This document shows, in pieces, positions 25,640 to 33,883 of a DNA stretch of 64,000 nt. The stretch is from Bryobacteraceae bacterium. Its GTDB lineage: Bacteria; Acidobacteriota; Terriglobia; Bryobacterales; Bryobacteraceae. The notes below the pieces were generated by a model, which saw only the letters and a list, made by a program, of their open reading frames with translations, did not search any database and was not told where the DNA came from. The position numbers and the translations under genes are program-made. The DNA is taken from positions 2,984,001 through 3,048,000 of the forward strand of contig BPGD01000001.1 of assembly GCA_026002855.1 (NCBI GenBank), in the 5' to 3' direction. The stretch's first letter is position 1. Each line of letters starts with the position of its first letter.

Positions 25640-25747
25640 CAAGGCGCGGGGCCGGAAGGTAACTGCGGAAGAGGTTGGCACAGGGAACGGTGAGGGAGAG
25701 GAGGTGGGAAAGGGAGAGAGAGTCAGTCGGCCCTCGCGCCTTGAGTC
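25636..25747 (+). repeat. Inverted repeat flanking a purine-rich spacer
   Basis: GACTCAAGGCGCG (25636-25648) and CGCGCCTTGAGTC (25735-25747) are perfect 13-base inverted arms. Pairing extends by GGGCC/GGCCC past a single bulged T. The spacer between about 25654 and 25728 is strongly purine-rich on this strand (many GGGAGA and GAGG runs). It could fold as one long stem, or mark a small non-autonomous element. Confidence 0.7.
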
Positions 25748-26565
25748 CACCCTGTGGCCTGGATTCTTCTCACACGCCTATGGTCAAGCACGCCGCTCGC
25801 CAAACCATGCAACTTATTGGAGGGGAAAGAGATATGGCAGCCGCGGAGCGTGATGGGTGATTCCTCACAAGCCGGTGTTCCGCACTGGTGCACCGTTCAG
25901 GGACAGCGGTTCCGGTTTGGGCACGCGCGCGTCGCCCAATCCCCTCACGATTCTGGATTGTGCGTGAGCGGTCCGACACGCGGACGCCGGATGGGCCTTC
26001 GCAAAGGAGGGGCGCTCCGGAACAGGATTCAGCCGGCAGGGTCTCGATCCGACGGACTCAACATTGCAGGAACGCCGCAAAAGAATGCATGGGCGCGGCC
26101 CAACGGTGAATCGGCAGCGACAGTGGCTCGCGCGCCTGCGGCCGCCCACACCCGAGTCAATTTGAGGCGAACGCCTTCTCTCCCCAATGAGCGAAGACAA
26201 CACGCTCGCCTCCATTCGCAGCTCATTGCCGGTGGTTGGGTTCGCTGGCAAATCAGTCCTGGGAACGCTTCCTGTCCCAGTGCATCCTCCAATCTCAGGC
26301 GGACCCTGTCATGGTCCGCCGAGGTTTCCCGGTCAGCAGTTTCCCCTTGCTCCACGCGCTGCCAATCGCGTCGCCACCTGCATGGCACTGGGGCAAACGA
26401 TCAGGCGGCTGTCCAGACAACGGACTGCGTGTCAGCCCTCGGATCGGATCCGGCCGAGGTGCCGCGTGCGTGCCAAGGCTCCTGTCAGCAACCCCGCACG
26501 GATCTGAGCGGGACGATCTGCGCAGAGCCGCCCGTGGACCAACCGCCGGTTCGCTCCTGTGCAGT

Positions 26566-26835
26566 TCACCAGCGCCGGGAAGATTCCTCCCGGCGCTCGC
26601 GAGGCGGCGCCTCCCGGCCGGCCAGCACCAGGCTGATGGTGAGCCGGTCCCACAGACTCAACGCCCGGCCGGACTGTTTCAGGCTGGAAAAATAGCAAAA
26701 GAAGCGCTGGGTCGTGGTGGGGAGCTCGCGCACTGGCTCCGGCGAGGCCACCGCCAGCCAGAGTGCGGCGGCCGCGCTGGCGAGCAGCCATCCTGCTTTC
26801 CGATCTGGTCTTGCCGTAGGCCTCACATCAAACAA
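26566..26835 (-). CDS. Small membrane hypothetical protein
   Basis: An 89-residue open frame using TTG at 26835; GTG 26826 is an alternative. It has one hydrophobic helix (AGWLLASAAAALWLAVA) near the N-terminus, then a segment of aromatic and amphipathic character (RFFCYFSSLKQSGRALSLWDRLTISLVLA), and a basic tail. The amphipathic pattern and codon use look coding, unlike the sequence to the left. No ribosome-binding site is clear. No family assigned. Confidence 0.5.
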   Translation of the reverse strand: MFDVRPTARPDRKAGWLLASAAAALWLAVASPEPVRELPTTTQRFFCYFSSLKQSGRALSLWDRLTISLVLAGREAPPRERREESSRRW

Positions 26836-26849
26836 GACGAGTGAGACCC

Positions 26850-27167
26850 TTATCCGCTTTCCAGTGCCGCTTTAAGATCTGTAAAAAGTTTCCGCGCCGC
26901 TTCAGCTTCGCCTGGGGCGGCAGGCCACTCGGCGCCGCGGGCTACGAACCAGTCCTGGCCGTCCCGCCGAACCAGGGCCGCGAATCCGTGCCCTTCGACG
27001 AGCTTGCCCGGCGAGCCGATGCCGCCAAAATCCATGCCGCGGCGTTCGACGAGCACGACGAAGCCGCCGCGCTCGAAAATGAAGTGCGTGCTGATGCCGG
27101 CGGCGGGGATGAGGCCGATATCGAGGGCGGCAATGCGCTCCAGCTTCTGAAGCAGCTCCGGGCTCAT
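26850..27167 (-). CDS. Conserved-looking hypothetical protein
   Basis: A 105-residue cytoplasmic protein (MSPELLQKLERIAALDIGLIPAAGISTHF...) of mixed alpha/beta character. Its centre reads GGFVVLVERRGMDFGGIGSPGKLVEGHGFAALVRR and the C-terminus is helical. No signal peptide or catalytic motif. It starts 7 bases after the stop of the DUF151 gene on the same strand, so the two are very likely one transcript. Confidence 0.65.
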   Translation of the reverse strand: MSPELLQKLERIAALDIGLIPAAGISTHFIFERGGFVVLVERRGMDFGGIGSPGKLVEGHGFAALVRRDGQDWFVARGAEWPAAPGEAEAARKLFTDLKAALESG

Positions 27168-27174
27168 CTGCGGG

Positions 27175-27660
27175 CTACATCTTGTACCGGCCGAAGTCCT
27201 CGTCGTTGAGCCCTTCCAGCCAGCGCTTCAGTTCTTCGTTGCCGGACTTTTCGGCCATGCTGGCGGCGCTCTTGCTGCTGCGGAGCACTTCTTCCTCGAC
27301 GTAGATCGGGCAGTCCACGCGCAGGGCGAGCGCGAGTGCGTCCGACGGGCGGGAGTCGATCGAGATCAGCTCGCCGTCGCGCTCCAGCCAGATGACGGCA
27401 TAGAAGGTGTCTTCCTTCAGTTCGCTGACGACCACTTTCTGCACGCCCGTCTCAAGCCCGAGCAGCAGGTTCTTGATCAGGTCGTGCGTCATCGGGCGCG
27501 GCGTGGCCACTTTTTCGATTTCCAGCGCGATGGCGTTGGCCTCGTAGATGCCCACCCAGATGGGCAGGATCTGGGTGCCGGCGAGATCCTTGAGGATCAC
27601 GATGGGCATGTTGGTCACCGGGTCCATCATCAGGCCCCGGATTTTCATCTCGATTTCCAT
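27175..27660 (-). CDS. DUF151 bifunctional nuclease-like protein
   Basis: A 161-residue DUF151 (BFN) protein. The family signature is visible: MDPVTNMPIVILKD near the N-terminus, LPIWVGIYEANAIALEIE, RPMTHDLIKNLL, and SIDSRPSDALALALRVDCPIYV in the second half. Plant members show nuclease activity; the bacterial role is unclear. A helical C-terminal tail (about residues 130-161) follows the core. It lies 15 bases downstream of miaB and probably belongs to the same operon. Confidence 0.88.
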   Translation of the reverse strand: MEIEMKIRGLMMDPVTNMPIVILKDLAGTQILPIWVGIYEANAIALEIEKVATPRPMTHDLIKNLLLGLETGVQKVVVSELKEDTFYAVIWLERDGELISIDSRPSDALALALRVDCPIYVEEEVLRSSKSAASMAEKSGNEELKRWLEGLNDEDFGRYKM

Positions 27661-27675
27661 CTTGCGCCGCCTTCC

Positions 27676-29010
27676 TTACACCGCTATAGCACACTCGCCC
27701 GCCAGCGAGTTCGGGCCGGCGCGCGTCACGCGCACCGGCAGATAGCGGCCGAACATTTCTTCCTTCGAGGGCTGGCTTCCGTCGGCTCGAGCGGGCGTCG
27801 TGAAGTTGAGCACGCGGTTCTCCGCCGTGCGGCCGATCCACTGCCCCGTCGAGCTGTTGAAGCCCTCGACCAGCACCTCCTGCACCGTGCCGATCTGCGC
27901 CATGTTGCGGCGCAACTGGATGCCGCGCTGCTTCTCCTGGAGAATCGTCAGCCGCCGCGATTTCTCCTCTTCCGGCACCTGGCCGTCGAGCCGCAGCGCC
28001 GGGGTGTTCGGCCGCGGCGAGTATTTGAAGCTGAAGACCTGGTCGTATTCCACTTCGTCGAGCAGCTGCAGGGTCTCGTGGAAATCCTCCTCGGTTTCTC
28101 CCGGAAAGCCGACGATGATGTCGGTGGAAAGGGCGATCCTGCGCCTTGCGTTCTTGAGCCACTCGATGCGCCGCATGTAGTCGTCGCGCGTGTACTGGCG
28201 CTGCATGCGCGCGAGCACGCGCGTCGAGCCGCTCTGCACGGGAAGGTGGACCATGTTGCAGATGGTCTCGTTGCGGTCGATCACTTCCACGATGTCGCGG
28301 CCGAAGTCGCGCGGGTGCGACGTGGTGAAGCGCACGCGGCGGATGCCCGGCACCTGTGCCACCGCTTCCAGCAGCGGCGCGAACGTGCGTTCCGGGTTGG
28401 ACGGGTCGCGGTAGCTGTTGACGTTCTGCCCGAGAAGCTGGATCTCGGTGTAGCCCATGCCGGCCAGCGTGTGCGCCTCCTCCAGCACGGACTCCCAGCG
28501 GCGGCTGCGCTCGCGGCCGCGCGTGAAGGGCACCACGCAGTAGGCGCAGTCCTTGTCGCAGCCCTCGATGATCGTGATGTAGGCGCGGTAGGGGTTGTCG
28601 CGCCGCGTCACCGGGGTCTCGAAGGTCGAGTCGGTGTCCAGGCTCAGCCCGGTCACCCGCTTTTGTCCCTGCTCAATCTGGACGAGCAGCTCGGCGAGCT
28701 TCGGATAGCTGGCCGAGCCGACGACGAGGCTCACATGCGGCGCCTTTTCAAAAATCCGCTCGCCTTCCTGCTGCGCCACGCAGCCGAGCACGCCGAAAAC
28801 TTTGCCTTTGGCGCGCCGGTTTTCGTTCAGGCGCTGGAAGACCTTCTGCTCCGCCTTGTCGCGGATGCTGCACGTGTTGTAGAGAATCAGGTCCGCCTCT
28901 TCGGGCGAATGGACCTGGACATAGCCCCTCTGTTCGAGCGTGCCGATGACCTTTTCCGAGTCATGCACGTTCATCTGGCAACCGAACGTCTCGATGTAGA
29001 AGCGCTTCAT
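27676..29010 (-). CDS. miaB: tRNA-2-methylthio-N6-dimethylallyladenosine synthase
   Basis: A radical-SAM methylthiotransferase that modifies A37 of tRNAs reading UNN codons. The 444-residue product has the N-terminal UPF0004 domain with cluster ligands C11, C47 and C77. The radical-SAM motif C151-x3-C155-x2-C158 (CDKDCAYC) follows, and a C-terminal TRAM domain begins at about residue 375. FGCQMNVHDSE and TIIEGCDKDCAYCVVP are close to consensus MiaB rather than MtaB or RimO. It heads a likely operon with the DUF151 gene and the 105-residue hypothetical. Confidence 0.95.
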   Translation of the reverse strand: MKRFYIETFGCQMNVHDSEKVIGTLEQRGYVQVHSPEEADLILYNTCSIRDKAEQKVFQRLNENRRAKGKVFGVLGCVAQQEGERIFEKAPHVSLVVGSASYPKLAELLVQIEQGQKRVTGLSLDTDSTFETPVTRRDNPYRAYITIIEGCDKDCAYCVVPFTRGRERSRRWESVLEEAHTLAGMGYTEIQLLGQNVNSYRDPSNPERTFAPLLEAVAQVPGIRRVRFTTSHPRDFGRDIVEVIDRNETICNMVHLPVQSGSTRVLARMQRQYTRDDYMRRIEWLKNARRRIALSTDIIVGFPGETEEDFHETLQLLDEVEYDQVFSFKYSPRPNTPALRLDGQVPEEEKSRRLTILQEKQRGIQLRRNMAQIGTVQEVLVEGFNSSTGQWIGRTAENRVLNFTTPARADGSQPSKEEMFGRYLPVRVTRAGPNSLAGECAIAV

Positions 29011-29034
29011 GGCCCAGCGGGGAGTGTCACTTTC

Positions 29035-29040
29035 ATTCTA
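29035..29040 (-). promoter_or_regulatory. Probable -10 (TAGAAT) of miaB
   Basis: On the minus strand TAGAAT ends 24 bases before the miaB ATG, giving a leader of about 18 bases. It is the same hexamer seen before ribA, secA and the SDR gene. No clear -35. Confidence 0.4.
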
Positions 29041-29235
29041 GCGTGCCGGCAGCGGCGCGCCCGGGGGGTGCCGGCGAATGAGCACAACGCTGCCGCAGGC
29101 CGTTTCCCGATGCGGCCAGGCGGCTTGTCCGGGGCGAGTCCGAAGGGCGCTTCATGCGGCAAACGGCGCGCCTTGCCGCGTTGTTTGCCATCCGTCTGGC
29201 CTGCCTGGGCCGGGCCGCGCGATACAATCGGTGGG

Positions 29236-29781
29236 TTGCGGTACTTCTTTTCCAGGCGGATTCCGCCGCTGCGGCGGGTGTTGCTGGTGGAAAGCGGCTC
29301 GCGGCGGCTGATCGAGTCGCTCCTGCCGGGCATTTACAGTCAGCCCGTGAACGAGCGCGTCGATCTGGTCACCTGCTTCAGCGGCCTGCCGCGCGGCTTT
29401 GACACCTGCCGGGGCGAGGTCTTCCGCACGCAGGACTACCCGGGGCGCGCGCAACGGAAGAAGCTCTACGCCGTGTTGCGCCGGCGTGGTTACGACGTCT
29501 GCGGCATTCTGTGCTCGGACGAGGCCGTGATGGCGAGGTGGAAGTGGGCGCTGGTCTGGCAGGTGCCGGCGAAGGTTTTCATCGTCAACGAAAACTGCGA
29601 CTATTTCTGGTTCGACTTCAGCCAGTGGCGCACGATGCTGCACTTTGTGCTGTTCCGCGCCGGTCTTGCCGGCGGGGAAACGGCGGCGACCCTGGGCCGG
29701 CTGATTTTTGTGCCTTTCGTACTACTTTACTTGCTCGCCTTTGCGGCGTATGTTCATCTGCGGAGGGCCACGCGGGCATGA
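29236..29781 (+). CDS. Hypothetical protein with C-terminal membrane helix
   Basis: A 181-residue protein: a basic N-terminus (LRYFFSRRIPPLRRVLLVESGSRR), a globular middle with RVDLVTCFSGLP and GYDVCGILCSDEAV, then VPAKVFIVNENCDYFWFD, and a hydrophobic helix near the C-terminus (LIFVPFVLLYLLAFAAYVHL). The order of short Rossmann-like strands recalls glycosyltransferase-type proteins, but no catalytic motif is seen. TTG 29236 is the only reasonable start: the open frame upstream is antisense to miaB. TACAAT at 29223-29228 could be its -10. Its stop overlaps the next ATG by 4 bases. Confidence 0.6.
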   Translation: MRYFFSRRIPPLRRVLLVESGSRRLIESLLPGIYSQPVNERVDLVTCFSGLPRGFDTCRGEVFRTQDYPGRAQRKKLYAVLRRRGYDVCGILCSDEAVMARWKWALVWQVPAKVFIVNENCDYFWFDFSQWRTMLHFVLFRAGLAGGETAATLGRLIFVPFVLLYLLAFAAYVHLRRATRA

Positions 29782-30746
29782 AGGCTGTTTTCGTCACCGA
29801 ATTCGGGGGAGTGGAACGGCTGCGCTACGAGGATTTGCCGGTGCCGGCGCCCGGCGACGGACAGGCGCTGGTGAGGATCCACGCGATTGGCGTCAATTTC
29901 ATCGACATTTACTACCGCACCGGCCTGTATCCGGCAGCGCCGCCGGTGGTGCTGGGCATGGAGGCTGCCGGCGTGGTGGAGAAGGTGGCGCCGGGGGTGA
30001 CCGAAGTGCGGCCCGGCGACCGCGTTGCCTGGGCGATGCACCGCGGCACGTATGCCGAGTATGCCGCCGTGCCGGCCTGGCTGCTGGTGCCGATTCCGCC
30101 CGAGCTGGACTTTCAGTCGGCCGCTGCCTCGCTGCTGCAGGGCATGACGGCCCACTATCTGACGCATTCGACCTATCCGCTGAAAGCAGGCGAAACGTGT
30201 CTGGTGCATGCGGCCGCCGGAGGCACCGGCCGTTGGGTGGTGGCGGCGGCGAAGATCCGCGGCGCACGCGTCATTGGCACCACTTCCACGCCCGAGAAAG
30301 CCGGGATCGCCCGCGAGGCCGGCTGCGACGAAGTGATCCTGTACACCGAGCAGGACTTCGAGTACGAGACCCGGAAGCTGACCGGAGGGCGCGGCGTGGA
30401 CGTGGTCTATGACGCCGTCGGGGCCGAGACGTGGGAAAAGAGCCTGAACTGCCTGCGGCCGCGCGGGATGATGGTGAGCTTCGGCAACGCCAGCGGTCCG
30501 GTGCCGGCGTTCCAGCCGCTGGTGCTCAGCCAGAAGGGATCGCTGTTCCTGACACGCCCGATGCTGATGCATTACTGCGCCACGCGCGACGAACTGATGT
30601 GGCGCGCGGGCGATGTCTTCCGCTGGGTGCTCGAGGGCAAATTCCGGCTGCTGATCGACAAGGTCTACCGGCTGGCCGACGCCGCGCAGGCCCATCTGGA
30701 TCTGGCCTCGCGCCGCACCGCCGGAAAGCTTCTGCTGGTGCCGTAA
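29778..30746 (+). CDS. Quinone oxidoreductase (zinc-free medium-chain reductase)
   Basis: A 322-residue NADPH:quinone reductase-like protein of the zeta-crystallin branch. It opens MKAVFVTEFGGVERL, has GVNFIDIYYRTGLYP for substrate binding, and the NADPH-binding AAAGGTG at about 145-151. Cysteine zinc ligands of alcohol dehydrogenases are absent, as expected. It is translationally coupled (ATGA overlap) to the preceding membrane hypothetical, though a shared function is not obvious. The physiological electron acceptor is unknown. Confidence 0.9.
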   Translation: MKAVFVTEFGGVERLRYEDLPVPAPGDGQALVRIHAIGVNFIDIYYRTGLYPAAPPVVLGMEAAGVVEKVAPGVTEVRPGDRVAWAMHRGTYAEYAAVPAWLLVPIPPELDFQSAAASLLQGMTAHYLTHSTYPLKAGETCLVHAAAGGTGRWVVAAAKIRGARVIGTTSTPEKAGIAREAGCDEVILYTEQDFEYETRKLTGGRGVDVVYDAVGAETWEKSLNCLRPRGMMVSFGNASGPVPAFQPLVLSQKGSLFLTRPMLMHYCATRDELMWRAGDVFRWVLEGKFRLLIDKVYRLADAAQAHLDLASRRTAGKLLLVP

Positions 30747-30756
30747 GCGCCGCGCC

Positions 30757-31563
30757 TCAGCGGGGCGGCGGCGGCATGGGCACGGTCTGCCCGCCCAGGC
30801 CCGCGTAGGTGTCCTTCACGCGGATCACCTTGCCGTTGGCGAAAGTCACAAAGGTGATCTTGCCGGGAGGATATCCGTAAACCCAGTCTTCGGTCTCCAC
30901 GCCGTCCACCGTCTCGCGCCATTTGTCGCGCGGCTGGCCGAGCGCCATCTTCACCTGCTCGGGCGTCATGCCGACCTCGGCGCGGTTGGCCTTGATCGCC
31001 TCCTGGATCTCCGGCGGCAGCGTGTCAAAGTAGCTCTGCGTGGCCGAGCGGGTTTCGAATTCGAGGATCGGCCTGAGCATGCGCTTCACGTCGGCCGGCT
31101 TTGTCTCCGGCGGAATCCGGCCCGGGAAGACGAGCGCAATGGTCGTGCCCGCCGAACGCGTGATGTTTCGCGACATCGGCACGGTGCGCCCGCTGGTGCC
31201 CACGCCGCCCTCAATCCGCTCATACCACTTGCCGCGCGTGTTCAGCCCGCCGTTGATCTGGAGGATGATGCGATCGTCCTCGATGTCCACTTTCGTGATC
31301 TGCACGAGGTCGCCCACCCGTGCCACCGCGCCGTATTCGTCGCCTTTCTCGCGCCACTCCGTCTTGTCGTAGGTGCCGTCGGCCCGGATCTGCACGGGCC
31401 GCTTCACGCGGGGGATAAAAGCTTTGACGGTGGCGAATTCGGCGGTGAGCCCGCGCAGCAGCTCGATCTTTTCCTCGTCGGTCAGCTTGCGGACGCGGTC
31501 TTCCCGGCCCCGCTGCGCGGGCAGAAGAAGGCACGCCAGTGCGAGCACAAGCAGCCGTTTCAC
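30757..31563 (-). CDS. Exported protein with SmpA/OmlA-like C-terminal domain
   Basis: A 268-residue protein starting with GTG at 31563 and a signal peptide (MKRLLVLALACLLLPAQ). Residues about 45-150 form a beta-rich domain (VGDLVQITKVDIEDDRIILQING). The C-terminal about 70 residues (EVGMTPEQVKMALGQPRDKW...WVYGYPPGKITFVTFANGKVIRV) resemble the SmpA/OmlA two-layer fold found in outer-membrane assembly lipoproteins. There is no lipobox cysteine, so it is probably soluble periplasmic. GAGG lies close to the start codon. Convergent with the quinone reductase gene. Confidence 0.72.
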   Translation of the reverse strand: MKRLLVLALACLLLPAQRGREDRVRKLTDEEKIELLRGLTAEFATVKAFIPRVKRPVQIRADGTYDKTEWREKGDEYGAVARVGDLVQITKVDIEDDRIILQINGGLNTRGKWYERIEGGVGTSGRTVPMSRNITRSAGTTIALVFPGRIPPETKPADVKRMLRPILEFETRSATQSYFDTLPPEIQEAIKANRAEVGMTPEQVKMALGQPRDKWRETVDGVETEDWVYGYPPGKITFVTFANGKVIRVKDTYAGLGGQTVPMPPPPR

Positions 31564-31584
31564 GGCCTCAGTCCCCCACTTCTA

Positions 31585-32445
31585 TCAGACGCCGGCCGCG
31601 TCCGGGCGTTGCCATTTCCGCCTCCAGAGCCAGAGACCCAGCGCCAGCGCCGCGGCCGCGCCCGGCAGCCCGCCTTCGATTCCGTATTCGCCCCCGCTCC
31701 AAAGCGGCCCTGCCTTCCAACGGACCGCAAGACCCGTCAGCCCCATTGTAAAACCGCTCACCCGGACGCCCAACAGCGGCAGCGCCCAGTTCCAGCCGAA
31801 ATGAATCCCGATGGGCAGCCAGAGGTCGCCTGCGTGGTGGAAGGCATAGCCGAGCACCGCGCCCCAGAGGCCCGTCACCGCCAGCCCCGTCCATTCCGCG
31901 TTGGGGTTGCCCGTGTGCGCCACCGCGAACAGCAGGGCGAAAGGAAGGATGGTCTGCCAGGGGCCCAGGCGCCGCAGCAGGATCTGGAACGCATAGCCGC
32001 GGAACATCAACTCCTCCCCCGCGGCGCCAAACCAGAGCAGAACCGTGACAAAGAGAAACTTCCCCGGGCTGAAAGCCACTTCCGGCTCCGGCGCGCGCAC
32101 GATTTCGGCCAGGCCCAACGCTGCCGGCACAAGCACCGCCGCCAGCCCCGCTGCGAGCCCCGCCAACGTTCCGCTAAGGAAATGCCGCCCGCCATCGGGC
32201 CACCAGCCCAGCCCGACGTCCTCCAGCCTCCCGCGCTCAAAGATCCTCACCACGAGAGCCGTGGCCGCCGCTGAGGCCAGAAACACCCCGAGCGCCGCCG
32301 AAACCAGGAGGTTCTCGAACAGCCCGTGCAACAGCCCGCCGAACAGGAGCGATCCGGCCCACACGAACAGGACGAACAGTCCGGCGCGGATCAACAGCCC
32401 GGTCAGACCCGGACGTGCTTCAGCAGGTGCGGCAGGGCTTGCCAT
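31585..32445 (-). CDS. CPBP family intramembrane glutamic protease
   Basis: A 286-residue polytopic membrane protein with about 7-8 helices. The CAAX-protease/bacteriocin-processing (CPBP) motifs are present: E144-E145-x3-R149 (EELMFRGYAF), H177 (FAVAHTGNPN) and H215 (GIHFGWNW). Members cleave peptides in the membrane or act in self-immunity; the substrate here is unknown. ATG 32445 or 32484 may be the start; the longer open frame upstream is antisense to def. It is transcribed toward the exported protein, 21 bases away. Confidence 0.85.
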   Translation of the reverse strand: MASPAAPAEARPGLTGLLIRAGLFVLFVWAGSLLFGGLLHGLFENLLVSAALGVFLASAAATALVVRIFERGRLEDVGLGWWPDGGRHFLSGTLAGLAAGLAAVLVPAALGLAEIVRAPEPEVAFSPGKFLFVTVLLWFGAAGEELMFRGYAFQILLRRLGPWQTILPFALLFAVAHTGNPNAEWTGLAVTGLWGAVLGYAFHHAGDLWLPIGIHFGWNWALPLLGVRVSGFTMGLTGLAVRWKAGPLWSGGEYGIEGGLPGAAAALALGLWLWRRKWQRPDAAGV

Positions 32446-32502
32446 GACGGGTTCAATGCGAGCGGCCGCCCGCGGCCTTCGCATCAGCCCCAGCTTACCG
32501 GA

Positions 32503-32532
32503 TCGACAGCCCCGCCGCCCGTCTCCTACGAT
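32503..32532 (+). promoter_or_regulatory. Promoter of def, placing the start at the ATG
   Basis: TCGACA (32503-32508), an 18-base spacer and TACGAT (32527-32532). The ATG follows 6 bases later, so the mRNA would be leaderless; no Shine-Dalgarno is present. Confidence 0.45.
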
Positions 32533-32538
32533 GAAGAC

Positions 32539-33039
32539 ATGGCCGTCAGGCGCATCCTCGAGCTCGGCGACGAGACGCTCCGCCTGGTATCGCACCCCGT
32601 CACGGACCTCGGCGAGGCCCGCCGCGTCATGAAGGATTTGGAAGACACCCTTGCCGATTTCCGCTCCCGCCACGGATTTGGCCGCGGCATCAGCGCCATC
32701 CAGATCGGCGAGCCGCTGCGGCTGATCTTTCTCAAGGTGGACGGCCGCCGTTATGAGCTCGTCAATCCCGTTTACGTCGACAAAAGCCCGGAAACTTTCG
32801 AGCTCTGGGACGACTGCTTTTCCTTCCCCGATCTCATGGTGCGGCTGCGGCGGCACGTGCGCGTCGTCATCGAGTGTGAGGATCTGGCAGGGCAGCGGCA
32901 GCGGGTGGAAGCCGAATGGGCGTTGAGCGAGCTGATCCAGCATGAGATGGACCACCTGGACGGCGTGCTCGCGGTAGACCACGCACGCAGCGGGCGGGAT
33001 TTTGCCACGCGGCGCGAATGGCTCAGGCAAAGATCGTAG
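32539..33039 (+). CDS. def: Peptide deformylase-like protein with variant motif 2
   Basis: Removes the formyl group from N-terminal methionine of new proteins. The 166-residue protein has motif 1 as GRGISAIQIG (Q55; consensus GxGxAAxQ), motif 3 as H135-E136-MD-H139 (consensus HExDH), and the metal cysteine C93. Motif 2, normally EGCLS, reads DDCFSFP here. All metal ligands remain, so activity is likely, but the cleft around C93 differs. No fmt gene is nearby. It could be a second, specialised deformylase rather than the housekeeping copy. Confidence 0.82.
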   Translation: MAVRRILELGDETLRLVSHPVTDLGEARRVMKDLEDTLADFRSRHGFGRGISAIQIGEPLRLIFLKVDGRRYELVNPVYVDKSPETFELWDDCFSFPDLMVRLRRHVRVVIECEDLAGQRQRVEAEWALSELIQHEMDHLDGVLAVDHARSGRDFATRREWLRQRS

Positions 33040-33204
33040 GCCTGCCCGATGTTTCCTTGGATTCCTTTGGCACTAAGGGTACTATGGGAACGACGGGGCA
33101 GATGCGGCGCTGCCGTTCGGGCACTGCCCTAATTCGGGCTAAGGCAAAATTGTCGTGTGCCTCGATCTGAATCCAGGCCGCCTGGCTTCCGATGGAGAGG
33201 GTGT

Positions 33205-33582
33205 ATGATCGATCGGCGGTCGGAACCGAGAATGTTGTGCGCGGATCTGGTCGATGTCCGCTGGAAGGATCAGAGCGGGAAGACACGCCGGGCGGTGGCG
33301 AACCTGGAGGACATCTCCTTTTCTGGCGCATGCCTGCAACTGGAGACGAAGGTGCCCGTTGGGGCGCCGATGCGCATCACCTATGCGAAGGGCGAATACA
33401 GCGGCGTGGTGCGCTACTGCATGTTCAAGGACATCGGCTATTTTGTTGGCGTGCAGTTTGAGCCTGGCTGCAAGTGGGACGAGCGCGAGTTCCGTCCGCA
33501 GCACCTGCTGGACCCGCGCACGCTGATGCAGCGCGCCCCGCACCGGGTGAAGGCGGATTATCCGCGGCCAAAGCACGGATAG
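33205..33582 (+). CDS. PilZ domain protein (probable c-di-GMP receptor)
   Basis: A 125-residue single-domain PilZ protein. The c-di-GMP-binding signature is intact: the RRSEPR motif at residues 4-9 and D36-x-S38-x2-G41 (DISFSG). The rest forms the expected beta-barrel (GAPMRITYAKGEYSGVVRYC...YFVGVQFEPG). GGAGAGGGTGT before ATG 33205 decides the start over an upstream GTG/ATG. Stand-alone PilZ proteins often adjust motility or polysaccharide output; the flagellin gene is 9 kb away, so no direct link is shown. Confidence 0.88.
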   Translation: MIDRRSEPRMLCADLVDVRWKDQSGKTRRAVANLEDISFSGACLQLETKVPVGAPMRITYAKGEYSGVVRYCMFKDIGYFVGVQFEPGCKWDEREFRPQHLLDPRTLMQRAPHRVKADYPRPKHG

Positions 33583-33883
33583 GATTCCGGGCTGCGGGCG
33601 CACCACAGCGATCGGCTCCGGCCTGCCGCCCTCTCTCGACAATCACGATATTGTGAGCCGCGAGGGAAGCCGCGCGAAGTTCTGCGACAACGCGGAGATC
33701 CGGCTGAATGCCGCGCCGTGATTCCAGCGTGCGCTGCTTCGCGAATCGTCTGGGGGGCGGCGATGCCGGCTGCGCCGGCGACCGCTGGCCTGGGCTGCCG
33801 CAGCGGCCCTTTTCTGGGAGGCAGCAGGTGCGCTGCCAGTGCTGACTGTCATCCCCGTCGGCACCGCGCAGTGCCATGGAGGT
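33583..33883 (+). other. Intergenic region without a supported gene
   Basis: About 300 bases between the PilZ and hybrid kinase genes. An antisense open frame covering it has coding-like words (QPDLRVVAELRAASLAAHNIVIVERG) but no start signal and overlaps the PilZ gene; it might be a gene remnant. No terminator or promoter was convincing. Confidence 0.35.

Larger units (their letters stand above)
25193..26565 (+). other. Gene-poor region with repeats, about 1.4 kb
   Basis: No open frame here shows convincing coding character; those present are rich in Arg, Ser and Cys and match nothing I know. The region holds a 16-base tandem repeat, a bulged inverted repeat around a purine-rich spacer (both listed separately) and scattered short repeated words such as GGTGCACCGT (near 25470 and 25888). 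It may be the remains of decayed genes or of a mobile element. No transposase fragment was recognised. Confidence 0.5.

Noticed and set aside
25754-26695. A 313-codon open frame in the gene-poor region
   Set aside because: Rich in Arg, Ser and Cys, no start signal, no recognisable motif; overlaps a better minus-strand frame at 26566.
27484-29235. Upstream part of a long plus-strand frame ending at 29781
   Set aside because: Antisense to miaB; only the segment from 29236 looks like protein.
33066-33085. TGGCAC as a sigma-54 -24 element
   Set aside because: No GC-containing -12 element at the required distance.
33425-33877. Antisense open frame next to the PilZ gene
   Set aside because: Overlaps the PilZ coding region, has no start signal and matches no family; at most a remnant.
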